A stretch of 64,000 nucleotides of DNA from Coprovicinus avistercoris (lineage in GTDB: Bacteria > Actinomycetota > Coriobacteriia > Coriobacteriales > Atopobiaceae), in NCBI GenBank assembly GCA_018714895.1, contig DVMQ01000014.1:92193-156192 (forward strand), in the 5' to 3' direction. Below the pieces are notes generated by a model. That model ran no database searches, had not been told where the DNA came from, and saw only the letters and a list, made by a program, of their open reading frames with translations. Below, piece by piece: positions 7,615 through 15,389 of the stretch; within the stretch, counting starts at the first letter, position 1; the number at the start of each line of letters is the position of its first letter. A program made the translations under genes and the position numbers.

Positions 7615-10029
7615 ATGGAGCATAATAAATCCGTAAAGGGCGCACATGATGAGAAAATGACTTCTGAAAAGTCTTTCCTGCACTCTAAAGCTCCTATTTC
7701 TTTTGATGATGAGCCCCCTGAGGCTGACAACTACGCATTGCTTGAGCGCACCTGCTCGCGCTATCTATCGCGCGAGGAAATGAGTAAAGTTGAGCGTGCT
7801 TATATGTTTGCAGCACGTTTTCATGCTAACCAGCGTCGTCGGAGTGGTGAGCCTTATATCAACCATCCGGTTGAAGTGGCGCTCATCCTTGCCGATGATT
7901 TGCATATGGATGAAGACGTTATCTGTGCTGCACTTTTGCATGATACGGTTGAAGATACTTCAGCCACGCTTCAGGACTTAGCAACTCGTTTTGGTGAGCC
8001 AGTAGCAGAGCTGGTGGATGGTGTAACAAAACTTACGTCCATTGAGGTTGGCTCGATGGACGAAAAGCAAGCGCTCAATCTGAGGAAAATGTTCCTCGCT
8101 ATGTCCAAGGACATTCGTGTTGTTATCATCAAGCTTGCCGACCGCTTGCACAATATGCGTACGCTTGCGGCGCTTCCACCTGATCGGCGCATTTTCAAAG
8201 CGCGCGAAACAATGGATGTCTATGCTCCTTTGGCTGACCGTTTGGGCATCTCATCTATCAAATGGGAGCTTGAGGACCTGTCATTTTTCTATCTTGAGCC
8301 TGATGAATATCAAAGGATTGCTCGTATGGTGCAAGATTCGCGCGAGCAACGCGAGCGCGATACCGATGAGGCAATTCATTTGCTCAGCGATGAGTTGCGC
8401 CATGCCAATGTGAGCGATTTTCAGGTTTCTGGACGACCCAAACACCTGTGGTCGATTTATCAGAAGATGAAGCGCAAGGACAAAGAGTTTGCAGATATAT
8501 ACGACTTGATTGCCCTGCGCGTTATTGCAGGAACCGTCAGTGACTGCTATTCAATTCTTGGTGCTGTGCACTCTCTGTGGCATCCGTTGCCAGGTCGTTT
8601 TAAAGACTACATTGCTATGCCTAAACCAAACGGCTATCAATCGCTGCATACGACCGTTATTGGCCCAGATGCTCGGCCTATCGAAATCCAGATTCGTACC
8701 CGAGAGATGCACGAGCAGGCAGAATACGGTATTGCAGCTCACTGGCTCTACAAAAAATCAGGCAATTCAAAAGGTGCCATGTCATCTGAGGATAAGAGCA
8801 TCGATTCTCAGATAACGTGGATCCGCAGAAGTCTTGATTGGGCAACTGAGGGTGATATCGGCGATGCACGTGAGTATCTCGATAACCTGCGCATTGACCT
8901 TTTCGAAGACGAGATTTTTGTATTTACGCCTAAGGGCGAGGTTATGAGCCTGCGCTCAGGATCAACACCACTTGATTTTGCATATGCGGTTCACACGGAA
9001 GTGGGAAACCATTGTGTAGGTGCAAAGGTTAATGGTGCGGTTGTGCCTTTGGCGCATCCGCTTGAAACCGGCGATCGTGTAGAGATCCTTACCAACAAAA
9101 ATGCCAAGCCTTCTCGCGACTGGCTTGATATTGTTCATACGCCTTCTGCCAGATCAAAGATTCGTAAGTATTTTGCGACGGTTACCAAGTCGGATGATGC
9201 TGAGCGCGGTAGAAGCGAACTTGGCCGTGAATTGCGTAAACGTGGATACGGTATTTCTACTGTCAGAACTACAAAGGCCATTGCTCGTGTCTGTGAACAG
9301 CTCGACTATCGTAATCCCGATGATCTTTTTGCAGCCTTAGCAAATGGAAAACTCACCTATAAGCATGTTGCCAATAAAATTGAGGCCATTCTTGAAGAAG
9401 GGTCGCCAGCTGCTCAAGCTGCACAGGCTCGTGCAGCTGAAGAGCAGGCTGAGCGTGAGGCTGCATTTGTACAAGACCGGCCAATGGTGCGCAGTGAACA
9501 CTTGCGTCATCGTTTGGCAAAGCAGTCAGGACGTAAGCGTGGTAATTGCGGCGTAGTGGTAAAAGGCGATCCAGATCTGGCTGCACATCTTGCACATTGC
9601 TGTAACCCGGTTGCCGGTGATGATATCGTGGGATTTATTACGCGCGGGCGTGGTGTTTCGGTGCATCGCGCTAATTGTCCAAATGTTCGCAATCTTATGC
9701 AGCATCCGGAGCGTTTGATCGCAGTTGAATGGGATACATCAGGCGCTACTGAATTCCAGGTAGAGATAGTTGTTGAAGCAACTGACCGCATGGGGCTGCT
9801 CAAGGATCTTACTATTGCTTTGGGCGATGGGGGAGCAAATATTTTATCTGCTGCAACACAGACCTCCTCAATGGGGGTGGCACGCATGCGTTTCCTTATT
9901 GCCATTTCAGACGCTTCGGTGCTCGACCCATTGCTTGCTTCACTCAGCCGCGTGCCCTCCGTTTTTGACGCACGGCGAATTATGCCTGGTGAGGGTGCAA
10001 ATCAATTAAAGAAACGAGTAAGAGAATGA
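7615..10029 (+). CDS. rel: Bifunctional (p)ppGpp synthetase/hydrolase
   Basis: This enzyme makes and degrades the stringent-response alarmone (p)ppGpp. The 804-residue protein has the full Rel order: an N-terminal HD hydrolase domain with an intact HDTVED motif (His109, Asp110), so hydrolase activity is expected, the synthetase domain with RFKDYIAMPKPNGYQSLHT and EIQIRT, a TGS domain (EIFVFTPKGEV), a zinc-finger-like region with HCCNP and HRANC, and a C-terminal ACT domain. The ATG at 7615 follows GGAGGGAGG; an upstream in-frame start at 7579 would overlap the previous gene and has no ribosome site. It overlaps the next gene by ATGA, so the two are translationally coupled. Confidence 0.97.
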   Translation: MEHNKSVKGAHDEKMTSEKSFLHSKAPISFDDEPPEADNYALLERTCSRYLSREEMSKVERAYMFAARFHANQRRRSGEPYINHPVEVALILADDLHMDEDVICAALLHDTVEDTSATLQDLATRFGEPVAELVDGVTKLTSIEVGSMDEKQALNLRKMFLAMSKDIRVVIIKLADRLHNMRTLAALPPDRRIFKARETMDVYAPLADRLGISSIKWELEDLSFFYLEPDEYQRIARMVQDSREQRERDTDEAIHLLSDELRHANVSDFQVSGRPKHLWSIYQKMKRKDKEFADIYDLIALRVIAGTVSDCYSILGAVHSLWHPLPGRFKDYIAMPKPNGYQSLHTTVIGPDARPIEIQIRTREMHEQAEYGIAAHWLYKKSGNSKGAMSSEDKSIDSQITWIRRSLDWATEGDIGDAREYLDNLRIDLFEDEIFVFTPKGEVMSLRSGSTPLDFAYAVHTEVGNHCVGAKVNGAVVPLAHPLETGDRVEILTNKNAKPSRDWLDIVHTPSARSKIRKYFATVTKSDDAERGRSELGRELRKRGYGISTVRTTKAIARVCEQLDYRNPDDLFAALANGKLTYKHVANKIEAILEEGSPAAQAAQARAAEEQAEREAAFVQDRPMVRSEHLRHRLAKQSGRKRGNCGVVVKGDPDLAAHLAHCCNPVAGDDIVGFITRGRGVSVHRANCPNVRNLMQHPERLIAVEWDTSGATEFQVEIVVEATDRMGLLKDLTIALGDGGANILSAATQTSSMGVARMRFLIAISDASVLDPLLASLSRVPSVFDARRIMPGEGANQLKKRVRE

Positions 10030-10661
10030 AAGATGAGCTGCTTGGCTTTGTTGTGGGGCCAATTCAGACAAATTGTTATGCCTACTGCTCCGAAGGCCAT
10101 TGTCTTGTTGTTGATGCTGGTTTTTCGGGAGCGGCACTTGCTGAGCGTCTTGCCGATGTGCAAGTAGATCTTGTGGTTTCCACCCATGGTCATGGAGATC
10201 ATACGGGCGGTGTTAAAGAGCTCTGTGAGGCGACAGGGACCCCATTTGCACTTTCTTCGAAGGATGCTGAAATTGCCTATGCGTCTCAGGGAGACGGACA
10301 TCATCCAGGCGAGCTTATTCCTCCTGTTGCAGATCGTGATCTTGTTGATGGGGATGTTTTGCACGTAGGAAGTGCCAGTTTTTCTATTATCGAAGCTCCT
10401 GGACATACACCAGGCGGGGTAGTTTTGCTTGGTGGCGGTACGGCTGAAGGGGTTGCTTTTGTAGGCGATACCATTTTTGCTGGATCAGCGGGCAGAACTG
10501 ATCTTACTGGTGGTGATAGCCGTGCTCTCATGAGAACACTTGCGCATTTGAGCGAGGTAATTCCGCCTGAAACACAGCTGCTTTGTGGCCATGGCCCTGC
10601 AACTACTATGGCCTATGAACTGTCAACTAATCCGTTTCTTACGGCGATAAACAATCAGTAG
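10026..10661 (+). CDS. Metallo-beta-lactamase-fold hydrolase (glyoxalase II-like)
   Basis: The 211-residue protein has the family's zinc-binding motif STHGHGDHTGG, a later histidine in APGHTPGG, an aspartate in VGDTIF and a C-terminal CGHGP. Members of this short group act on thioesters such as S-lactoylglutathione or on related hydroxyacyl substrates, but the real substrate cannot be read from the sequence. It starts inside the last codon of rel (ATGA overlap), an arrangement seen in many Gram-positive genomes, and is probably co-transcribed with it. Confidence 0.88.
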   Translation: MKDELLGFVVGPIQTNCYAYCSEGHCLVVDAGFSGAALAERLADVQVDLVVSTHGHGDHTGGVKELCEATGTPFALSSKDAEIAYASQGDGHHPGELIPPVADRDLVDGDVLHVGSASFSIIEAPGHTPGGVVLLGGGTAEGVAFVGDTIFAGSAGRTDLTGGDSRALMRTLAHLSEVIPPETQLLCGHGPATTMAYELSTNPFLTAINNQ

Positions 10662-10740
10662 TTATCCTGTTAATTTGCGCGTCTGTTCGCGTTCGGTATC
10701 AGAGGGGTTCGTTTTTCGTAGCGTCCTTGAAATGTTTGAC

Positions 10741-10799
10741 TCTCACAATTTAGGGCAGTTGTTGGTACCCGCCGCTTTGCCGGCGGGTATTTCGTGAGA
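10741..10799 (+). other. Nested stem-loop in the gap before the aminotransferase
   Basis: TACCCGCCG and CGGCGGGTA (10766-10774, 10781-10789) form a strong hairpin, enclosed by outer arms TCTCAC (10741-10746) and GTGAGA (10794-10799). There is only a weak T tract (ATTTC). It may terminate the rel transcript or be a leader structure of the aminotransferase mRNA. The rest of the 10662-10836 gap shows no gene. Confidence 0.5.
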
Positions 10800-10836
10800 A
10801 ACGTCGTTTTATATCGTGCGGCGGGGAAGGAGTGCG

Positions 10837-12039
10837 ATGGCAGACGGCATCAACTCCCTTATGCGAGAGTTTGGTATTGATAAGTCTCCTATCCGTGAGG
10901 TAATGGAGACAACCATGAGCCTTAAGCAGCAGGGGTATACCGACTTTTGGGATTTTTCTATCGGTAATCCTGAGGTGCCTACACCCCCTGAGATCAATGA
11001 GTCTATCCGTGAGATTCTTGATGTCTACAATTCGGTGGATCTTCATGGTTACACCCCCAACGATGGATGGGAAGCAACTCGCCGGGCTATTGCAGATGAT
11101 TTGAATGACCGTTTTGATGCCAATGCTGACGCTTCAGATCTTATCCTTACGGCAGGTGCAGCAGGTGCACTTACCTCCTCAATAGCGGCGCTTACAACAC
11201 CAGGGGAAGAAGTGATCGTACTTACGCCCTATTTCCCTGAGTATCGTTTGTATATTCAGGCTTGGAGTTGTCGCTGTGTTCCAGTGCCTACGATTGCAGG
11301 TACGTTCCAGATTGACGTCGATGCAGTCCGCGATGCCATTGGTCCTCGAACACGTATGGTTATTGTCAATACTCCAAACAACCCTACGGGTGCTATTTAT
11401 AGCGAGGCTTCTCTTCGGGCTTTAGGGGATATGCTTCGGGCAGAGGGAAAACGTCTTGATAAGACTATCTATTTGCTTTCTGATGAACCGTATCGAGAGA
11501 TTGTGTATGACGGTGCAAAGAACCCTTGGGTATGTGGCTGCTATGAGAACACGATCATGTGCTACTCGTATTCAAAATCTCTGTCACTTGCAGGTGAGCG
11601 AGTCGGATATGTGTATGTGCCAAAGGCTGTCCATCGGCACGATGAGGTGCTTGAGGCATTACATGGCGCACAGCGTGCAGTGAATACTATTACTGGAAGC
11701 CTTATTCAACGTGTAATTGAACGGTGTGTGAAAGCAAGGGTTCCCATTGAGGAGTATGCGGCGCGTCGTGAAATTATCTATAACGGATTGACAGAGATTG
11801 GATATGACGTTGTAAAGCCGGAAGGTGCATTTTATTTGTGGCTTAGAGCTTTGGAGCCAGATGACGCGGCCTTTGCAGAGAGAGCTACTAAAGAGCGTAT
11901 TTACATGGTTTATTCTGGCGATTTTGGATGTCCAGGATATGAGCGTCTGTCATATTCATCAGTATCCCGTGAACGCCTTGCAGAATCATTATCTGCATTC
12001 CAGAATTTATGGGATTCGTATGGTGGGTATACATGGTAA
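10837..12039 (+). CDS. PLP-dependent aminotransferase, class I/II
   Basis: The 400-residue product belongs to the aspartate aminotransferase fold-type I family. Seen in order are the NTPNNPTGAIYS segment, SDEPYREIVYDG, the PLP-lysine motif SYSKSLSLAGERVGY and a final arginine-containing RLSYSS region that should bind the substrate carboxylate. The amino-acid substrate cannot be decided; an aspartate or aromatic aminotransferase is possible. The ATG at 10837 follows GGGGAAGGAG; a start at 10816 would precede that site. Its stop codon ends one base before the 3' CCA of a convergent tRNA gene, so transcription from this gene runs antisense into the tRNA. Confidence 0.92.
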   Translation: MADGINSLMREFGIDKSPIREVMETTMSLKQQGYTDFWDFSIGNPEVPTPPEINESIREILDVYNSVDLHGYTPNDGWEATRRAIADDLNDRFDANADASDLILTAGAAGALTSSIAALTTPGEEVIVLTPYFPEYRLYIQAWSCRCVPVPTIAGTFQIDVDAVRDAIGPRTRMVIVNTPNNPTGAIYSEASLRALGDMLRAEGKRLDKTIYLLSDEPYREIVYDGAKNPWVCGCYENTIMCYSYSKSLSLAGERVGYVYVPKAVHRHDEVLEALHGAQRAVNTITGSLIQRVIERCVKARVPIEEYAARREIIYNGLTEIGYDVVKPEGAFYLWLRALEPDDAAFAERATKERIYMVYSGDFGCPGYERLSYSSVSRERLAESLSAFQNLWDSYGGYTW

Positions 12040-12126
<87 letters not shown>

Positions 12127-12364
12127 ATTGTTTCGGAAAGAAACTACGCTCTAGAACTATAGCAGAGATAGAGAAAAAGAAACAGTCTCACTCTGATGAA
12201 TAATTCGCGTACATTAAGGATATATATAAAGTCAATATAGAATCGGTGAAAAGTATTGATATGTTTGCGACTGGCGTTTAATACTATGCCAATGCAAAAA
12301 AGAGGCGGATACATTTGCTTCTACAGAGCTGAAAGAAGCAGATGAATTTGAAGGAGTGGGACAC

Positions 12365-12667
12365 ATGAAAACCAAGCATATTCTTGTTGTTTGTGGTGCA
12401 GGCGTAACAAGTTCCATGTTGGTAAGTGCGCGTCTTCGTGAGTTGCTTGATGGAGAAGGTCTGAAAGATACCTATGACATTACTCCTTGCAAAGCAGATC
12501 TCGCTGCCGCCGTTTCCCCTGATTACGACTTGATTGTCGCTACATCAGCTATTCCTGATGAGACTTCTTGCCCTGTTATTGATGGCACACCCTTCTTAAA
12601 TGATCGCGGTATCTGTGCTACAGAATCTAAGGTACTTGCAACGCTTGGTTATGAGCTTGCTGATTAA
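12365..12667 (+). CDS. PTS IIB component, galactitol/lactose-type
   Basis: The 100-residue protein has the P-loop-like phosphocysteine motif VVCGAGVTSSM near its N-terminus (Cys10), as in soluble IIB subunits of the galactitol (GatB) group. It would accept phosphate from a IIA domain and pass it to sugar in a IIC permease. Neither IIA nor IIC is present nearby, so it is an orphan here; it is preceded by the minus-strand tRNA gene and followed by a terminator. The ATG at 12365 follows AAGGAG; the GTG at 12356 overlaps that site. It may work with components elsewhere or act as a regulatory IIB. Confidence 0.88.
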   Translation: MKTKHILVVCGAGVTSSMLVSARLRELLDGEGLKDTYDITPCKADLAAAVSPDYDLIVATSAIPDETSCPVIDGTPFLNDRGICATESKVLATLGYELAD

Positions 12668-12693
12668 AAGTTGTTTTATAAGGTCAGTCATAC

Positions 12694-12736
12694 AATCACC
12701 CGCGACAGTTCTAAACCGTCGCGGGTGATTTTGTTG
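12694..12736 (+). terminator. Terminator of the PTS IIB gene
   Basis: AATCACCCGCGAC and GTCGCGGGTGATT form a long, nearly perfect stem followed by TTTGTTG. It lies between this gene and the convergent zinc-ribbon gene and may serve both. Confidence 0.85.
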
Positions 12737-12781
12737 ATTTGCGGGTACTCCCAATCAAATCAAAACGCGTGTTGCAAAAAG

Positions 12782-13588
12782 TTAGCTGCGGCTGTTCAAA
12801 AAGGCTGCAGCACCACCAACAAGAGACAGAATAGTGGCGAGCCATCCCCACAGCGAAACGCCAAGCATAGAGGTATTGCCCTTAAGATTGGCGAGTTCTG
12901 CCATATTGTCGATGACTTCCTTGCCGCCAATTGCATCTGTCAGTGCATTGCTCGCCTCTCCGACAACGAAGAACCAAATGACACAAAGAATAAACTCAAC
13001 AGCAAGCGTGATAAGCAGTACTTTGCCGAGCTTAGCTGGATTACTTTTATAGGTGGAAATACTTATACCAATTAACACAGCAACAAGTATCCAGGCTATA
13101 AGAATGATCTTTACGATACCCAAGGTCCCAGAAATATCACCCAAGGTATCAGTGACAGTACTATCAGATCCACCTGATATGCTTGCAAGGTTGCTAACGC
13201 TATTGAGACCGGAAGCAAGACCAGCAAAATCTATGAGACCAAGCTCAACAGCTCCAGGTGTACTGCTGACATCTGCGCCCTGACGACTGGCTTCTGAGCG
13301 TAGCGTGCTGTAAAGCGGTGAATCTACCGTAGGGGCGAGGATTGTTATTGCCAGTACTATTGCGGCAAGAGCTATGGCAATAATCGCTCCATACTGTTTA
13401 ATGGCGTTTGGAACAGGAATGGCAGATGCGACAGGTTGTCCTGCGTATGGTTGAGCTCCGGGGGCTGCACCGGGAATACCGCCTGCCTGAGATGGTGGAT
13501 TTGTTTGTGCAGTATTAAAGCGATAGCCGCAAACACCACAGAACTTTGCATTATCTGGTTGCTGAGATCCGCATTTTGGACAGAACAT
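12782..13588 (-). CDS. Zinc-ribbon membrane protein of unknown function
   Basis: The 268-residue product starts MFCPKCG and has two CxxC pairs (CPKCG and CGVCG), a zinc-ribbon typical of many unrelated membrane proteins. A Pro/Gly/Ala linker (about residues 25-60) follows, then one membrane segment (IIAIALAAIVLAITIL), an extracytoplasmic region rich in Ser and Gly of about 75 residues, and two or three further hydrophobic segments towards the C-terminus. The start was chosen for the GGAGGG site just upstream (plus 13592-13600). It stands alone on the minus strand between the PTS IIB gene and the infC promoter. I cannot assign a function; a stress or envelope-sensing role is only a guess. Confidence 0.8.
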   Translation of the reverse strand: MFCPKCGSQQPDNAKFCGVCGYRFNTAQTNPPSQAGGIPGAAPGAQPYAGQPVASAIPVPNAIKQYGAIIAIALAAIVLAITILAPTVDSPLYSTLRSEASRQGADVSSTPGAVELGLIDFAGLASGLNSVSNLASISGGSDSTVTDTLGDISGTLGIVKIILIAWILVAVLIGISISTYKSNPAKLGKVLLITLAVEFILCVIWFFVVGEASNALTDAIGGKEVIDNMAELANLKGNTSMLGVSLWGWLATILSLVGGAAAFLNSRS

Positions 13589-13717
13589 AGCACCCTCCTT
13601 CATATATACTGAAAGCCCTTGTCTTCCAGCCTTTGGATGAGTGTACGCCAAAGTAATGGCGTGTTCTTTTCTAATGATGAAAAGAATTTGCAAATCGGAT
13701 AGTAAAACTCTTTTTGC

Positions 13718-13746
13718 TTGTCAAAAGGATTGTGTCTAGCTAATAT
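13718..13746 (+). promoter_or_regulatory. Promoter of the infC-rpmI-rplT operon
   Basis: TTGTCA (13718-13723) and TAATAT (13741-13746) are separated by exactly 17 bp, close to the sigma-70-type consensus. The expected start near 13753 gives a leader of roughly 195 nt before infC. Confidence 0.75.
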
Positions 13747-13840
13747 ATATCCTCGTATGGCGAATGCCAAAGATGAAGAGGAGCTCATGCTCCCACCTGA
13801 ACGGCGCTTCGAGCAGCTGTCTGGTTGAAATTGATGTTTT

Positions 13841-13896
13841 CCCGTTTGTCGGGCACCTTTTTCCCGGATGCTGCTGTGTGCCGCACCGGGTTTTTT
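13841..13896 (+). promoter_or_regulatory. Leader attenuator upstream of infC
   Basis: Three elements can pair in alternative ways. CCCG at 13841-13844 can pair with CGGG at 13850-13853; the same CGGG can pair with CCCG at 13863-13866; and CCCGG (13863-13867) can pair with CCGGG (13886-13890) through an inner TGC/GCA stem, followed by six T. The last is a terminator-like hairpin in front of the start of infC. This matches the general logic of L20/IF-3 leader regulation in Gram-positive bacteria, where ribosomal protein L20 binds the leader and favours termination. The assignment of the ligand is inference. Confidence 0.65.
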
Positions 13897-13948
13897 AATG
13901 GCAGCTAAGGATAGAGCCGAGGTTGCCGAAGAGAGGAAGGTGTAGAAG

Positions 13949-14542
13949 ATAGCCAAGCCGCAAGGTCCTCGTATTAATGAGGAGATTCATGCCCGTACAT
14001 GTCGTCTTATTGGCGTCGATGGCTCGCAGCTAGGTCTGTTTGGCATCCGGGATGCACAGCGTGTTGCTGATGAACAAGGTCTCGACCTTGTTGAGATTGC
14101 TCCTAATGCTGATCCGCCTGTTTGCAGGGTTATGGATTACCGCAAATATAAGTATGAGCAGGATCGTAAAGCCAAAGCTGCTCGTAAGAACCAGTCTCGC
14201 ATTGAAGTTAAGGAAATGAAATTCCGTCCTAAGATCGATGTGGGCGATTACGAGACTAAGAAAAATCACGTCATGCGCTTTCTCAAGAAAGGCGCTCGCG
14301 TAAAGATTACGATCATGTTCCGCGGTCGTGAGATGGCCCACCCCGAGCAGGGACTCAATGTCCTCGAGCGTCTTGCTGAGGATCTCAAGCCTTATGCCAC
14401 CGTTGAGAGCCAGCCCAAGATGGAGGGGCGCAACATGCACATGCTCGTTGCACCTATCAAGGGCGCTTTTGATGAGAAGAACAAGGCAGCTCAGGCTGAG
14501 AAGAGCGAGAGCGATGCACGGAACGATAAGAAGGAGAACTAA
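13949..14542 (+). CDS. infC: Translation initiation factor IF-3, with a non-canonical AUA start
   Basis: IF-3 binds the 30S subunit and checks start codons. The frame encodes INEEIHARTCRLIG near the N-terminus, VMDYRKYKYEQ, MKFRPKIDVGDYETK and VKITIMFRGREMAHPEQG, all typical of IF-3. The homology begins far upstream of the first ATG (14132), and a TAG in the same frame at 13943-13945 bars any earlier start. Between that stop and 14132 there is no ATG, GTG or TTG. The ATA at 13949 lies 8 nt after AGGAAGG and gives a 197-residue protein starting (M)AKPQGPRINEE, the normal IF-3 beginning. Rare start codons are known for infC (AUU in E. coli) and allow autoregulation by IF-3. rpmI follows after 3 bp. 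Confidence 0.93.
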   Translation: MAKPQGPRINEEIHARTCRLIGVDGSQLGLFGIRDAQRVADEQGLDLVEIAPNADPPVCRVMDYRKYKYEQDRKAKAARKNQSRIEVKEMKFRPKIDVGDYETKKNHVMRFLKKGARVKITIMFRGREMAHPEQGLNVLERLAEDLKPYATVESQPKMEGRNMHMLVAPIKGAFDEKNKAAQAEKSESDARNDKKEN

Positions 14543-14545
14543 GTC

Positions 14546-14743
14546 ATGCCTAAGATGAAGACGCACAAAGGAACCGCAAAGCGCTTCCGTCGCACCGGTA
14601 CCGGTAAGATTATGCGTGCCAAGGCCTTTAAGAGCCACATCCTTACAAAGAAGTCTCAGAAGCGCATCCGCGGCTTCCGTAAGGAAACTGAGCTGTCTCC
14701 GGCCGATGTAAAGGTCGTCTCCGCCCGCATGGGTCAGAAATAG
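14546..14743 (+). CDS. rpmI: 50S ribosomal protein L35
   Basis: This is a 65-residue, very basic protein with the standard start MPKMKTHKGTAKRFRRTG. It lies 3 bp after infC, inside the conserved infC-rpmI-rplT order, and is preceded by the AAGGAG that overlaps the end of infC. Expression should follow the infC leader. Confidence 0.98.
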   Translation: MPKMKTHKGTAKRFRRTGTGKIMRAKAFKSHILTKKSQKRIRGFRKETELSPADVKVVSARMGQK

Positions 14744-14796
14744 GCGCGCTCGCGTCAATCAATGTTCTCACTCTCATTTCAAGGAGTTGATAAGAA

Positions 14797-15162
14797 ATGG
14801 CACGTGTAAAGCGCGCAGTAAATGCTAAGAAGAAGCGTCGTACTCTCCAGCAGCGTACCAAAGGTTATTACGGCACCTCTTCCCGCACTCTTCGCGGCAT
14901 GATGGAGCAGTCACGTCATTCTCTGCAGTATCAGTATCGCGATCGCCGCAACAAGAAGCGTGATATTCGTCGTCTTTGGATTCAGCGCATCAATGCCGCT
15001 GCTCGTATCAATGGTATGAGCTACTCCACTTTTATGCATGGTCTTAAAGTGGCCGGCGTTGAGCTTGATCGCAAAGTTCTTGCTCAGATTGCCTACGAAG
15101 ATCCCACGAGCTTTGCAGATATTGCTGAGATCTCCAAGAAGGCCCTGGAGTCTGCAGAGTAA
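14797..15162 (+). CDS. rplT: 50S ribosomal protein L20
   Basis: The 121-residue basic protein begins MARVKRAVNAKKKRR and contains GYYGTSSRTLR and RRNKKRDIRRLWIQRINAAA, all characteristic of L20. It binds 23S rRNA early in 50S assembly and in other bacteria represses its own operon by binding the mRNA leader. It is preceded by AAGGAG and followed by a strong terminator, so it closes the operon. Confidence 0.98.
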   Translation: MARVKRAVNAKKKRRTLQQRTKGYYGTSSRTLRGMMEQSRHSLQYQYRDRRNKKRDIRRLWIQRINAAARINGMSYSTFMHGLKVAGVELDRKVLAQIAYEDPTSFADIAEISKKALESAE

Positions 15163-15181
15163 AACTCTTAAAGATTTAGAC

Positions 15182-15212
15182 AAGGCCTCGCCCGGAAGGA
15201 CGGGGCCTTTTA
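15182..15212 (+). terminator. Terminator of the infC operon
   Basis: AAGGCCTCGCCC and GGACGGGGCCTT form a stem with a GGAA-containing loop, followed by TTTTAT. Confidence 0.9.
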
Positions 15213-15389
15213 TATTCCTTTATGCAACATTTTTTTGGTTATTTTTGGCCCTAAATGTGCAATTTGTTGCCAAATCGCCGGGTAAACGGTGTTTCTTTGT
15301 CAGCCTGTAACCGAATAGAAAAATGGCAGAGATAGGGTCTATATAACATGACAACTGCAGGTGGTCTGCATTTTAGAAGGAGGTTCGTT

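Noticed and set aside
12671..13075. 134-codon plus-strand frame after the PTS IIB gene
   Set aside because: It runs through the terminator and antisense to the zinc-ribbon gene, without a ribosome site.
14132..14542. infC starting at ATG 14132
   Set aside because: This would remove about 61 conserved N-terminal residues of IF-3; the ATA start at 13949 has a proper ribosome site.
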